Shown piece by piece: positions 27,778 to 36,352 of a stretch of 64,000 nucleotides of DNA (position 1 is its first letter; each line of letters starts with the position of its first letter). Source of the DNA: Paenibacillus sp. RC67 (lineage in GTDB: Bacteria > Bacillota > Bacilli > Paenibacillales > NBRC-103111); assembly GCF_030020805.1 (NCBI RefSeq), contig NZ_CP125098.1, forward strand, positions 6,037,501-6,101,500. The letters are read 5' to 3'. The notes beneath the pieces are model-generated. The model was not told the DNA's origin and did not search any database. It saw only the letters and a list, made by a program, of their open reading frames with translations. Both the position numbers and the translations under genes were made by a program.

Positions 27778-28704
27778 TCATTTAATGCGATCCAAGAACG
27801 ACGCATATGTAATTTCTTTGAATTCTTCTTTCCAAGGAGAAATGGCTTGCAATTGCTCATAGATCCCCTCCGCTTTTTGGAGACATACGGATTGGACAAT
27901 TCGGGCATATTCCAAGCATCCGGAATCATGAATCATTCGAACAGTGGCTTCTTTCTCCTGCCAAAGGAAGTCTGCATTCATTTTGCCATCGTAATAGTCC
28001 TTGAATTGGCTAAATGCAGGATCATCAATGGAGAGTAAATACAAGATAGGGAGTGTGCGCTTTTTATTCAACAGGTCGCTTTTCACATCATATTGAACCA
28101 CGTCTCTCATATCATTTTGAATCTGATGAATAAGTCCGATGCAATCCGCCAGATCGTTTAACTGTTCCATCATTTCCGCCGTGCAATCCAAAGAATAATA
28201 CCCCATAAAACACGCGAACCGGAATAAGGAACCGGATTTCTCTTGTGTCATAAGCAGGTAGTCATCTACCGAAGATACCGAATTGGTCACATCCTTTTGT
28301 TGTCCATTCACCGATCTTGAAATGATTTTGCTCACCTCGACGAGCCATTTATCTGCGACCTGCAGCTGTCCCAATTCTCCAATAACTCCCATAAGCATGG
28401 CCAAGAGGGCATTTAACGTAATAGCCTGCGGGCACTGCATCCATGTTTTGCTGCTATGATCTTGATCCTGTAAATCATCCATAATATCTAAAGCTAAAAT
28501 GATCAATTCCGTCACTGCGGCCATACGATGAAGATGAGGTGAGTTGCCCCCTAACATATAGTGCGTACAAACCGTGATCTTCGACCATGAGGCGTTTTCT
28601 TGCTCCTTGTCCGCGATAAATGATTTAAGCAGTGCATTTAAATCCTCTACATAAATGTAGTCGTCAACAATGCGATACATATGATGCTTGATATCCTGAT
28701 TCAA
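27778..28704 (-). CDS. comQ: ComQ-like isoprenyl transferase (polyprenyl synthetase family)
   Basis: 308 residues from TTG 28704 with AGGAGG 9 bases upstream. Both aspartate motifs of trans-isoprenyl synthases are visible: DDLQD within ALDIMDDLQDQD (about 95) and NDMRD (about 195). Length and the short spacing match ComQ rather than chain-elongating GGPP synthases. In Bacillus ComQ prenylates a Trp near the C-terminus of the pheromone precursor ComX. The gene follows a ComP-like sensor kinase on the same strand, and a 64-codon ORF ending in Trp lies divergently upstream of comP. The gene order (comP then comQ) differs from the Bacillus comQ-X-P-A order. Confidence 0.82.
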   Translation of the reverse strand: MNQDIKHHMYRIVDDYIYVEDLNALLKSFIADKEQENASWSKITVCTHYMLGGNSPHLHRMAAVTELIILALDIMDDLQDQDHSSKTWMQCPQAITLNALLAMLMGVIGELGQLQVADKWLVEVSKIISRSVNGQQKDVTNSVSSVDDYLLMTQEKSGSLFRFACFMGYYSLDCTAEMMEQLNDLADCIGLIHQIQNDMRDVVQYDVKSDLLNKKRTLPILYLLSIDDPAFSQFKDYYDGKMNADFLWQEKEATVRMIHDSGCLEYARIVQSVCLQKAEGIYEQLQAISPWKEEFKEITYASFLDRIK

Positions 28705-28723
28705 TTGCCTCGCCCTCCTGAGC

Positions 28724-28777
28724 TTACTGATTGTTTATAACCTTCTCATAAATCTTGCGTAAATAACTATCAACCAT
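28724..28777 (-). CDS. Possible 17-residue ORF between comP and comQ
   Basis: ATG at 28777 is preceded by AAGGAGG 6-7 bases upstream, an excellent ribosome binding site, and the frame reads MVDSYLRKIYEKVINNQ then TAA. It lies 20 bases upstream of comQ. It has no Trp, so it is not a ComX-like precursor. It could be a leader peptide coupling translation into comQ, or a fragment. Confidence 0.35.
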   Translation of the reverse strand: MVDSYLRKIYEKVINNQ

Positions 28778-28840
28778 TTCTTCCTCCTTCAGCACACAGT
28801 CTGCCCAGGCGTTTCCCCTTCCAGATGGGCCGTAAGAAGA

Positions 28841-31168
28841 TCATGCAGATTTAACCTCCTCCACCGGTATCGAGATGACGACTTTCATTCCTCTCCTGGC
28901 TTGAGTGATGAATTCCAATTGTCCGCCCATATGACCAATTCGGCTTCTTATTTGTTCTATCCCCATTCCCGAAGAACCGACTCTCTTTTGCCGCACTTCT
29001 TTGTCGTCAAACCCCACCCCATCGTCTTCATAACTCAAGCAAAATCTTTCATTGGCTTCTGTGATTTGGAACATGACTTTGGTAGCTTGTGAGTGCTTTT
29101 TCGCGTTGTTAAGCAGTTCCTGCACAATCCGGAAAATATGTCGTTTGGTCAGCAAATCTTTGCTTTCAATAGCATAAGCTTCTTTTACAATAAATTTAAG
29201 CTGAAACGGAGTCGTGTAAGCCTCTTTCTCTAAATACATCTCCAACGTTTGAATCAAACCAACCTCTTTAAGCAAATGGGGATTCAACTCAAAGCAGCTT
29301 TGGCGCAAACCGGCATTAATCATTTCTACAAATTGAATCATGGAGCTCAACTGCTCCTGATCTTCTTTATGCAGGGCATATTTTTCTCCGAGTGCAGCCA
29401 ATCTTCTATTAAGAAAGAAAAGATCCTGCATCGTTGTATCATGAAGATCCATAGCGATTCGGATCCGTTCCTCCTCCTGTAATTCAAACATCACCTTGCG
29501 AAACCATTGAATATCTTGCGCTGTGTTTTCCTGGGGCAGTTGGGAAGCCAGCTGCTGCAGCCTCACGGTGAGCTTGCGGATCAAATGAACATTCTCCAAG
29601 CTAACTTCCAAATAGGAAGTAATCAGGCGCAGCCATTGAATCTCTTCCTTGCCAAGCAGCATGTTCGTTTTTTTTCGTGTGATGACCAAATAGCTCGTGT
29701 ACGCTTCATGGCTATTCATCTCAATGAACGTATAGAGCGGATGATCGGGCAATAAGGGCGTATTGACAAGCTTCTGAATTTCTGCAGCATCGAGCTCCCC
29801 TTCGTAGATGATTTCGGTCTCACTCTTGTATTGAAATACAATAGCAGCCCCCATAACCTGAAGGGTCTCCACAATATCGACGAGAATAATATCCTTCAGT
29901 TCACGAAAGCTGGAAATCGTTCCAAGGTTTTTGGAAATTTTCTTCAAAGCCGATTGCAGTACGAACTTCCTTGGGAACAAAAACGACTCCAATCGCATGG
30001 TCCAATATTCAGCTGCATACAGCACCGATGTAAGCAGAATTAACGAACCGACGAATATAAACGAGATTTGCTTCTCGTCTGTCGTTTGGTGAAAAAATAA
30101 GATAAAAGTCCCTGTAAACAAGCTCACCGGAATGACTGCCAGCAGGCCGGCGAACAGAATTCGCCGAATCACAAGGCCAACATCATACAACTGATCCGAA
30201 GCAATCAAATAAGCAAAGGAAATTGGAAAAAATAAAATGATCCAACTAGTATAAACTGCATCCAGAAACTGGTACTCCATAATTACTTTCGGAAGAAAGG
30301 AATAGCAAATAACGGGTAAAAATGAGATCATCCATGACAGCCATACGCTCTTGATAATGCTCGTGATGTAAGATCGTTGTTTCCGGACTTTTACATAAAG
30401 GATTGTTAAAATGCCCATATTGAATAAAAATCCGACCATGAAAAAGCTTAAGGTAACCGAATTATGATAGCGAAATAACGTATACGCCATAGGTGGATAA
30501 AAATACAGACTTCTTATACCGAAGCTTAGAGCAACAATCGAGTACAAATATTTTAAAGGCTTGGAGGGTAAGTTTATATTTCCTTTCTCGTTGAAAAAAA
30601 TAACCAGAAAATGATAGAACACGATCGGCAGCAGCATCATCAGACTGGCGATGATAAGCTTCCCGACTGCATCTCCTCTCACGGAAGCACCCATACTCAT
30701 ATAAATGATAGCCATAGTCAGGAAAACTGCTGAAAGCAGCCGAGCTGAGGAAGAACCACGCATTTTAACAAAAAGTAAAATTGCCATAATCAGGCATACG
30801 GACTCTTCGATAATCGGTACAATATCATAGGAGATATCGCCCCTAATGCTGTTCACATCGATTGTATACTCCCTCCCGTCTCTAACAATAACGAAGTTCT
30901 GGGCTTGCTCAATCGTTCGCCATTTATAAACGAATGATGATTCTTCGGGAGGCTTCCCATCCACTTGCTGTACGAGATCTCCGAGTTGCACGTCAAGCTT
31001 CATACCAGCACCTTCGGGAGATAGCTCCTTAATAATCCACTGCTGCTGCGGGGTCGGCTCAAGATAAATTCCGATATAGGGGTAGTGGAACGTAATGAAC
31101 GAGCACCAAATTTGCAACGTGACAAATATCAACAGGTACAGTCCAAGTACATATTTAATTTTCGACAT
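28841..31168 (-). CDS. comP: ComP-like sensor histidine kinase with extracellular PDZ-like domain
   Basis: 775 residues. TM1 (about 7-28) is followed by a PDZ-like extracytoplasmic segment (about 35-105; IIKELSPEGAGMKLDVQLGD), then seven to eight further helices (about 118-390), a GAF-like region, and the HisKA_3 and HATPase core. The phospho-acceptor is in RIAMDLHDTTMQDL (about His 567), with NNAKKHSQAT as the N box and DDGVGFDD as the G1 box. Domain order and these sequences closely resemble Bacillus ComP. The stop overlaps a downstream ATGA, and comQ follows after 136 bases. No LuxR-type response regulator gene (comA) is found anywhere in the window. Confidence 0.85.
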   Translation of the reverse strand: MSKIKYVLGLYLLIFVTLQIWCSFITFHYPYIGIYLEPTPQQQWIIKELSPEGAGMKLDVQLGDLVQQVDGKPPEESSFVYKWRTIEQAQNFVIVRDGREYTIDVNSIRGDISYDIVPIIEESVCLIMAILLFVKMRGSSSARLLSAVFLTMAIIYMSMGASVRGDAVGKLIIASLMMLLPIVFYHFLVIFFNEKGNINLPSKPLKYLYSIVALSFGIRSLYFYPPMAYTLFRYHNSVTLSFFMVGFLFNMGILTILYVKVRKQRSYITSIIKSVWLSWMISFLPVICYSFLPKVIMEYQFLDAVYTSWIILFFPISFAYLIASDQLYDVGLVIRRILFAGLLAVIPVSLFTGTFILFFHQTTDEKQISFIFVGSLILLTSVLYAAEYWTMRLESFLFPRKFVLQSALKKISKNLGTISSFRELKDIILVDIVETLQVMGAAIVFQYKSETEIIYEGELDAAEIQKLVNTPLLPDHPLYTFIEMNSHEAYTSYLVITRKKTNMLLGKEEIQWLRLITSYLEVSLENVHLIRKLTVRLQQLASQLPQENTAQDIQWFRKVMFELQEEERIRIAMDLHDTTMQDLFFLNRRLAALGEKYALHKEDQEQLSSMIQFVEMINAGLRQSCFELNPHLLKEVGLIQTLEMYLEKEAYTTPFQLKFIVKEAYAIESKDLLTKRHIFRIVQELLNNAKKHSQATKVMFQITEANERFCLSYEDDGVGFDDKEVRQKRVGSSGMGIEQIRSRIGHMGGQLEFITQARRGMKVVISIPVEEVKSA

Positions 31169-31193
31169 GGTCTTCCTCCATACTTCAATAATT

Positions 31194-31202
31194 TGCTATA
31201 AT
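31194..31202 (+). promoter_or_regulatory. Extended -10 promoter for the comX candidate
   Basis: TGCTATAAT fits the extended -10 consensus TGnTATAAT; it lies 41 bases before the ATG at 31243. A clear -35 is not visible, as is common with extended -10 promoters. Confidence 0.5.
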
Positions 31203-31242
31203 AGGAAATGTAATATAAAAGTCTCATTAAGGAGGTGATACT

Positions 31243-31437
31243 ATGCTTACCATCCAGATCAATCCTAATTTGCAAAAGGCGGTACATACATTGAAAAATG
31301 TCGATGTACGCGAAAATAAAAGCCTTTCCATCACTGAGCTGTCTCTGTCTAAAGAAGAATCTTCCGCACTGATTAGCACCTTCAATCGCCCGGCAACAAG
31401 AAAAACCGATCTGTTAGAACCTAGGAGTCAATGGTAA
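31243..31437 (+). CDS. Candidate ComX-like pheromone precursor (64 residues, C-terminal Trp)
   Basis: AAGGAGGTGATACT precedes the ATG, a near-perfect Shine-Dalgarno. The peptide has no signal sequence, and its last residues are EPRSQW. Bacillus ComX precursors are 53-73 residues, lack signal peptides and carry the prenylated Trp at or near the C-terminus; the pattern NPxLxK..LKN....SL..., KEESSALISTFN and terminal RSQW resembles that of B. subtilis ComX (LKN, QET-, AYN, TRQW). The gene is transcribed away from the ComP-like kinase and has its own extended -10 and terminator. The assignment is inferred from peptide features and neighbours, not from a search. Another small regulatory peptide is the alternative. 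Confidence 0.6.
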   Translation: MLTIQINPNLQKAVHTLKNVDVRENKSLSITELSLSKEESSALISTFNRPATRKTDLLEPRSQW

Positions 31438-31471
31438 TGAAATTTAAGTATTATTTTACCAAATAAAAAAG

Positions 31472-31517
31472 GAATGTATAGCTAGCGGTTTCGCTAATCA
31501 TGCATTCTTTTTTTTTC
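31472..31517 (+). terminator. Terminator after the comX candidate
   Basis: GAATGTATAGCTAGCG and CGCTAATCATGCATTC form an imperfect hairpin with a GTTT loop, followed by nine to ten Ts on the plus strand. It confirms that a short plus-strand transcript ends here. Confidence 0.85.
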
Positions 31518-31561
31518 GTATATTTAGAATTGCAAAAATTTCCTGCTATCATCCTATGAAA

Positions 31562-31611
31562 AAGGGTTATTCTGCAGGGCAGCCGTTTCGACTGTCTGAA
31601 GAATAACCCTT
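31562..31611 (-). terminator. Terminator after the hybrid sensor kinase gene (repeat family member)
   Basis: Perfect 12-base arms AAGGGTTATTCT/AGAATAACCCTT with an inner CAG...CTG stem and TTCGACTGT, followed by five Ts on the minus strand. It is about 33 bases past the stop at 31645. Confidence 0.85.
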
Positions 31612-31644
31612 CATTAATCTATATCTGCTAACTTAAAAGCACCT

Positions 31645-34600
31645 TTACGCTTCACCTTTTCTTGCTTGGAACGTAATTCTCGTACCCTGGTCGGTATCGC
31701 TATGGATATCAAGTCCACTGCCATAGATCTGACGGAGACGACGGTTTGTATTCCGTAACCCAATACCGACAGACGCTTCTGAATGATCCTGAAGCACCTG
31801 ATTCAGGATCTTCTCGTCAAACCCAACCCCGTCGTCCGATACCTGGATTTCGACATAGTCGCCGCGCTCCTCTACCGCGATTCGCACAGTTCCTCCTCGA
31901 CTTCGCTTCATGATGCCGTGGTGCACGCCGTTCTCTACCAATGTCTGGATTGTGAGTGGTGGAACCTGTGTCGACAGCAGTCGTTCAGGAACATCCCACA
32001 GTACGCGCAGCCGCTCGTTGAATCGTTCCTGCTCAATATATAAGTAAGCATGGACCAATTTTAACTCTTGCTTGAGCGACACCAATCGTTCGGAATTGCG
32101 AAAATCGAAGCTGCCTCTCAAATATTCTCCAAAGACAGAAAGTAATCTCCGCATCCGTTCGGAATCGATTTCACTCAACGCAGCGATAGAATTGAGCGTA
32201 TTGAACAAAAAATGCGGCTGTACTTGCGCCTGCAAAAAGGCTGCCTCAAAGCGCATTTGTTCCGCAGTCCTCAATTTCAATTCTGTGAGCGCCTGCACTC
32301 GGTGCTGCAGTTCTAGACTATCTGCCGGTTTGGTCACATAATCATTGGCACCGGCCTGAAATCCAGCCGCCATATCTTCAGGCTGACTGCGAGCGGTTAG
32401 CAGCAGCACCGGCAATTCGGACATCGCGAATCGCCTCCGGATGGATCGGGTCAACTCATAGCCTGACACGCGGGGCATCATAATATCCGACACCACCAAG
32501 TCCCACTCTCTAGCGTCAATTAGGTTCATCGCGTCAAGCGCTGAAGTGACGGTAGCTACATGGTATTGATGCCGTGGCAGCATTTCCTTTAAAATATGTA
32601 GATTAATCGGGTCATCGTCAACAATGAGCACCCACGGTTTTTTAGCTTTCGCTTCAGTGGTTGTGGAAGGCTCCAAAGTCTTATGCGTTTCTTCCGCCGT
32701 TGTATGCTTCAAAAGTATCTTCTTGGGCTTGGTAGCAGATGATGAAGCTTCCTGCCAAACTGCTGCTGGAGCTATAGGCATTGTAAGCCTAAACAGAGAG
32801 CCTTTTCCCGGTTCAGACTCTGCCTCTAGCGACCCGCCTTGTAGCTCAGCAAGCTGCCGGCTTATACTCAATCCCAGCCCAAGACCGCCTCCCTCTGACG
32901 TCATGCTGGAATCCGCCTGTTCATAAGGTAGGAAGATCCGATCCAGAATTTCCTGTTGGATGCCGATCCCTGTATCCTCCACTTCCAGGACTGCCGTCTC
33001 CCCGCTAATGAACCCCCGTATAGCGATATGTCCTTGCGCAGTATACTTTACCGCGTTGTGGAGCAGATTGAATATAATTTGGACCATCCTGTTTTCGTCC
33101 ATAAGTACCGGAGGGAACGATTCAGGAATTTCATTACGCAGCTCGATAGATTTCCCTTCCATCATATACTTAATCATATCGATAATGCCATCCACAGAAG
33201 GTTGTACCTGCACGGCTTGCGGATACAGCCGCAGTCCTTTGTCCTGAAGCCGTTCCAGATCCAAGAGATCATTCAGCAGCAAGGACATGCGATTGCCGAC
33301 CGTCACCAGAAGTTTTAACCTTTCATGTACATCTTGAGATAAGCTCTCCTGCTCTATCACGCTGCGCGCTATGTTGATCATTCCATGTAGCGGATTACGA
33401 AGCTCATGGGAGGTGTTGGCGAGAAAATCATTTTTTTGTTTGTCCGCTCTTTGCAATTCAGCTGCCAATCTTGCTGTCTGCTGCATATTCCGAAAATACA
33501 ATCTGAACCAGTAACAAGCAAAAGCGATATATACAATAATAAAATCTATAGGATAGAAATGTACGGAATGAAGAGCGTAACTGAAATTATTCAGGACACC
33601 CCAAATCAAATTCGCGCTCAAGCCAACAAAGGCGAGCCATAAAAAGATCGAGTCACGATCAAGACGCAGCGTGGCGCGAAACGAGAGTACGGGTACATAG
33701 ACAGTACCGACAAGCAGCAGAGGGATCGTATACAGATCAACAGATGCAACATGAATGGTGGGTATCAGCACAACCATCACCGTCAAGCCCAGCACCGTAA
33801 TCCCGAAATATCGATGCCAGGGCCACTTGGACAAAGTAGGATACAGCTGCTTCATGAATAAGAGCAGTAGAGCCGTTGACCACAAATAACTCAATGTATA
33901 AAGCCTGAAGCTGATACCATACGGCAGATTCAGCCATGAGACCAACAGCTTGTCATCCGTGACGAGAACCGACAGACTGATGCAGAACATTAACAAAACT
34001 AACGTAAATAGCGCCCGTTGCCGGACACCCATAAAGAACAAAACGACCGCATACAATACTTGAATCATCATAACGACGCAGACAAGCAGCTGCATGGCTA
34101 CCGAGAACTGCTTGTGCTGCATGATCACGTCTTCAGTTCCGAATTGAATCATTTGGAACAATCCGCCATCCACGTTATTTATGAAATTGGCAACCTGGAC
34201 TGTAATCTCAACTTCAGAGCTGTTTGTTGTAAAAGTGACATTATAAGGCGTCTCGTAAGCTATGGTTTGATCAGCTGTTTTCCCTGGCTTGCCTGCTGCC
34301 CCGAGCTTGGTTCCGTTCACATACAACTCAGAAGCTGACATGGAGGGAGGCATCGCTATCGTAAGCCGCTTCTCGTCCATTGAATTGTCCAGTAAAATGA
34401 GAAGCCGGTAGCTGCCGTATCCAGTCACCTGCTTGGGATTAGAGAAGAGACCTTTCCACGAACCCGGCAAAGTGGCGGGAACACCACTTGTTTTCACTTC
34501 CTCATCATCCGACATGAGCATACGATCCGGATAAAACATCCAGTCACCCTCCAGCAATATCGGACGACTCCATGAAACCTCACGGAGATCAAGAACACCA

Positions 34601-34713
34601 TGCATAGCGATTGCTCGAACGGGAGGCAAGCCAACAAATATCCACGTTAGCCGAATGCCGGTTAAAATCATAATAAATACTAGAGTAATAGAGAGTATTT
34701 TTTTGATGTTCAT
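31645..34713 (-). CDS. Hybrid dual-kinase sensor: 7TM-DISM, HisKA-HATPase, REC, LytS-type kinase
   Basis: 1022 residues. TM1 (about 8-30) precedes an extracellular jelly-roll carbohydrate-binding-like domain (about 40-190; LEGDWMFYPDRML, GSYRLLI, ELYVNG), then seven helices (about 200-405), the combination known as 7TMR-DISM. A HisKA domain follows (FLANTSHELRNPLHG, about 440) with HATPase (DTGIGI, GGGLGLGLS), then a receiver domain (VLIVDDDPINLH, phospho-Asp in VVSDIMMPR, about 700-815), and finally a second kinase of the His_kinase/LytS type (QVQPHFLFNTLNSI, about 850) with its own HATPase (VSDDGVGFDE). No DNA-binding domain is present, so the partner regulator lies elsewhere. Only a 474-base gap separates it from comP. 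Confidence 0.92.
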   Translation of the reverse strand: MNIKKILSITLVFIMILTGIRLTWIFVGLPPVRAIAMHGVLDLREVSWSRPILLEGDWMFYPDRMLMSDDEEVKTSGVPATLPGSWKGLFSNPKQVTGYGSYRLLILLDNSMDEKRLTIAMPPSMSASELYVNGTKLGAAGKPGKTADQTIAYETPYNVTFTTNSSEVEITVQVANFINNVDGGLFQMIQFGTEDVIMQHKQFSVAMQLLVCVVMMIQVLYAVVLFFMGVRQRALFTLVLLMFCISLSVLVTDDKLLVSWLNLPYGISFRLYTLSYLWSTALLLLFMKQLYPTLSKWPWHRYFGITVLGLTVMVVLIPTIHVASVDLYTIPLLLVGTVYVPVLSFRATLRLDRDSIFLWLAFVGLSANLIWGVLNNFSYALHSVHFYPIDFIIVYIAFACYWFRLYFRNMQQTARLAAELQRADKQKNDFLANTSHELRNPLHGMINIARSVIEQESLSQDVHERLKLLVTVGNRMSLLLNDLLDLERLQDKGLRLYPQAVQVQPSVDGIIDMIKYMMEGKSIELRNEIPESFPPVLMDENRMVQIIFNLLHNAVKYTAQGHIAIRGFISGETAVLEVEDTGIGIQQEILDRIFLPYEQADSSMTSEGGGLGLGLSISRQLAELQGGSLEAESEPGKGSLFRLTMPIAPAAVWQEASSSATKPKKILLKHTTAEETHKTLEPSTTTEAKAKKPWVLIVDDDPINLHILKEMLPRHQYHVATVTSALDAMNLIDAREWDLVVSDIMMPRVSGYELTRSIRRRFAMSELPVLLLTARSQPEDMAAGFQAGANDYVTKPADSLELQHRVQALTELKLRTAEQMRFEAAFLQAQVQPHFLFNTLNSIAALSEIDSERMRRLLSVFGEYLRGSFDFRNSERLVSLKQELKLVHAYLYIEQERFNERLRVLWDVPERLLSTQVPPLTIQTLVENGVHHGIMKRSRGGTVRIAVEERGDYVEIQVSDDGVGFDEKILNQVLQDHSEASVGIGLRNTNRRLRQIYGSGLDIHSDTDQGTRITFQARKGEA

Positions 34714-35154
34714 AATACAAATGATTCGACAATCTTTGCTATAAATCCTTCATGGGTATTTGCCCTTGCATCTGTATTTTCGGTCTAATTGCCAACCAGC
34801 GTCTCCCCAGTCTCAAGAAAAGTCTTCATGCCAGAAAGTACTATAGGCAATCCGTTTTCAAGAATTTTGGCAGTGTGGACGCTAATCAAGTTGTTGAGAC
34901 ATTTTATTGGATAGAGATGAAAAATCTCTTAATCGATAACCTTACGAAAACTTATTCCCTTTATTTCCTTCCGAACGGACGCCCCCCTTCCAGGGGATCG
35001 TCCACTGTCTAGTGGGATGTATGAATCTTCTTTTTACTTGCTCACGATCCCTATTCACCGATGACTACCTTAGCGGTAGATTCAGACGCCGTGCTCGTCC
35101 GCTTCGCTCCCTCCGCGCGGACTGAACCTCGGGGTTCGGCCCCTGCCTAGGCAT
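34714..35154. other. Intergenic region upstream of the hybrid kinase
   Basis: No convincing gene. A hairpin with GGACG...CGTCC arms around a C4/G4 stem lies at 34978-35003. A more GC-rich stretch at 35088-35150 contains GTCCGC...GCGGAC. These could be remnants of a structured RNA or terminator, but I cannot assign a family. Confidence 0.4.
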
Positions 35155-35190
35155 AAAAAAATCCCCGGAACCCTGATTGGTTCCGAGGAC
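35155..35190 (-). terminator. Terminator after tRNA-Ala
   Basis: Minus strand TCCTCGGAACC, loop AATCA, GGGTTCCGGGGA, then seven Ts, starting 9 bases past the tRNA 3' end. Confidence 0.92.
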
Positions 35191-35198
35191 TTTTTTTA

Positions 35199-35271
35199 TG
35201 GAGCCTAGGGGGATCGAACCCCTGACCTCATCGCTGCCAGCGATGCGCTCTCCCAGCTGAGCTAAGGCCCC
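35199..35271 (-). tRNA. tRNA-Ala (anticodon GGC)
   Basis: The minus strand folds as a cloverleaf: acceptor GGGGCCT/AGGCTCC (one G-T wobble), D arm GCTC-AGCTGGGA-GAGC, anticodon stem CATCG/CGATG with loop CTGGCAG (anticodon GGC, reading GCC), T arm AGGGG-TTCGATC-CCCCT, discriminator A. The CCA end is not encoded. Confidence 0.96.
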
Positions 35272-35424
35272 TTATTATGTATTAGTGAAACGTTATTTTC
35301 AAACAACATTTTCACCCGACAATTAGGTATTATACACGGTGCTTGGCCCATCGTCAAGCGTCACAATAAACTTTTTTATTCATATCGATGGTCATCCAAA
35401 CACGTTACTAAATAAACAGTAAAA

Positions 35425-35466
35425 CAGGTGCTCAAAGGATATCATTAATGGATTCCCCGCACCTGC
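35425..35466 (-). terminator. Terminator after nrdR
   Basis: GCAGGTGC and GCACCTG arms with a long AT-rich loop, followed by TTTTACTG on the minus strand, just past the stop at 35470. Confidence 0.6.
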
Positions 35467-35469
35467 TTA

Positions 35470-35946
35470 TTACTTTTTTTCTTCACCAACTTGATGCTTG
35501 GACAAGATATCGGTCAGTTCTCTCATAAACATATTAATGTCTTTAAATTGACGGTAGACAGAAGCAAAACGGATATAAGCGACCTCATCGACCGGGTAAA
35601 GCTGTTCCATTACGATTTCACCGATTTCCCTGCTGTCCACTTCGGTGCTCGCTGTATTACGGATCTGTTTCTCAACTTCGGATACGATCATATCGAGCTG
35701 ATCTACGGATACAGGACGTTTCTCACAAGCCCGGATCAAGCCCCGGAGCATCTTCTCCCGACTGAATTCTTCACGACTTCCATCCTTTTTGATAACGATG
35801 AGCGGTGTCTCCTCAACCATTTCGAACGTTGTAAAACGCTTGGTGCATTTCTCACATTCTCTTCGCCTACGAATGGATTTGTTTTCATTGGCGGATCGGG
35901 AGTCCAATACTTTCGTGCCGTTATAGTCACAGTATGGGCATTTCAT
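35470..35946 (-). CDS. nrdR: Transcriptional repressor NrdR
   Basis: 158 residues from ATG 35946 (GGAG about 10 bases upstream); a longer in-frame extension to 36264 overlaps the spore protein gene and lacks sense. The N-terminus begins [17 protein letters not shown], with a second Cys pair CEKC forming the zinc ribbon, then an ATP-cone domain (about 49-139; [19 protein letters not shown]). NrdR binds ATP/dATP and represses ribonucleotide reductase operons. Neighbours (polA, mutM, coaE) match the typical Bacillales location. Confidence 0.96.
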   Translation of the reverse strand: MKCPYCDYNGTKVLDSRSANENKSIRRRRECEKCTKRFTTFEMVEETPLIVIKKDGSREEFSREKMLRGLIRACEKRPVSVDQLDMIVSEVEKQIRNTASTEVDSREIGEIVMEQLYPVDEVAYIRFASVYRQFKDINMFMRELTDILSKHQVGEEKK

Positions 35947-36025
35947 TACAAGATCACTCCTTTTTGTTACGAATGAACAGCACATATTACCAACGAATCC
36001 CTGTAATGAACTTTTGCGAAAAGCA

Positions 36026-36032
36026 CATAATA
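36026..36032 (+). promoter_or_regulatory. Possible sigma-G/F type -10 for the spore protein gene
   Basis: CATAATA matches the CATNNTA -10 class used by forespore sigma factors. It lies 31 bases before the SASP start. The -35 (around GTAAT, 36003) is only a partial match. Confidence 0.35.
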
Positions 36033-36063
36033 GGTTTACCAACTTACAAGGAGGTGAACAGAC

Positions 36064-36288
36064 ATGGGTGCAGGACAATCTCGCAGCAGCAACACTTTGG
36101 TGGTACCACAAGCAAACGCAGCTTTGGACCAACTGAAGTATGAAGTAGCACAGGAATTGGGTATCGCCATTCCTCAAGACGGTTACTACGGTAACATGGC
36201 TACTCGTGACACTGGTGCTATCGGGGGACACATTACACGTCGCCTGGTGCAAATCGCTGAGCAAACACTTGCTGGCGGTAACCGCTAA
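36064..36288 (+). CDS. Small acid-soluble spore protein, alpha/beta type
   Basis: 74 residues, AAGGAGGTG ribosome binding site. The sequence contains [11 protein letters not shown] (the GPR protease cleavage region) and [14 protein letters not shown], the conserved DNA-binding C-terminal half. These proteins coat forespore DNA and protect it from UV and heat, and are degraded at germination. It stands alone with a strong terminator, consistent with forespore-specific single-gene expression. Similar genes are named ssp, but the exact paralogue cannot be told. Confidence 0.95.
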   Translation: MGAGQSRSSNTLVVPQANAALDQLKYEVAQELGIAIPQDGYYGNMATRDTGAIGGHITRRLVQIAEQTLAGGNR

Positions 36289-36301
36289 TTAAGGAACAAC
36301 T

Positions 36302-36352
36302 AGAGAAGTATTGGACAGAGTGCTCCTTAGGGGGCCTGTCCAATGCTTCTTT
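36302..36352. terminator. Bidirectional terminator between SASP and transglycosylase genes
   Basis: AGAAGTATTGGACAG and CTGTCCAATGCTTCT pair with one wobble; T-rich on the plus side. The two genes converge here. Confidence 0.85.

Noticed and set aside
28769-28843. 24-codon ORF overlapping the comP stop (contains one Trp) as a ComX candidate
   Set aside because: Trp is in the middle near the N-terminus, composition is basic and Gly-rich, and the plus-strand 64-codon ORF fits far better.
35947-36264. N-terminal extension of nrdR
   Set aside because: The conserved protein begins MKCPYC at 35946; the extension runs antisense through the spore protein gene.
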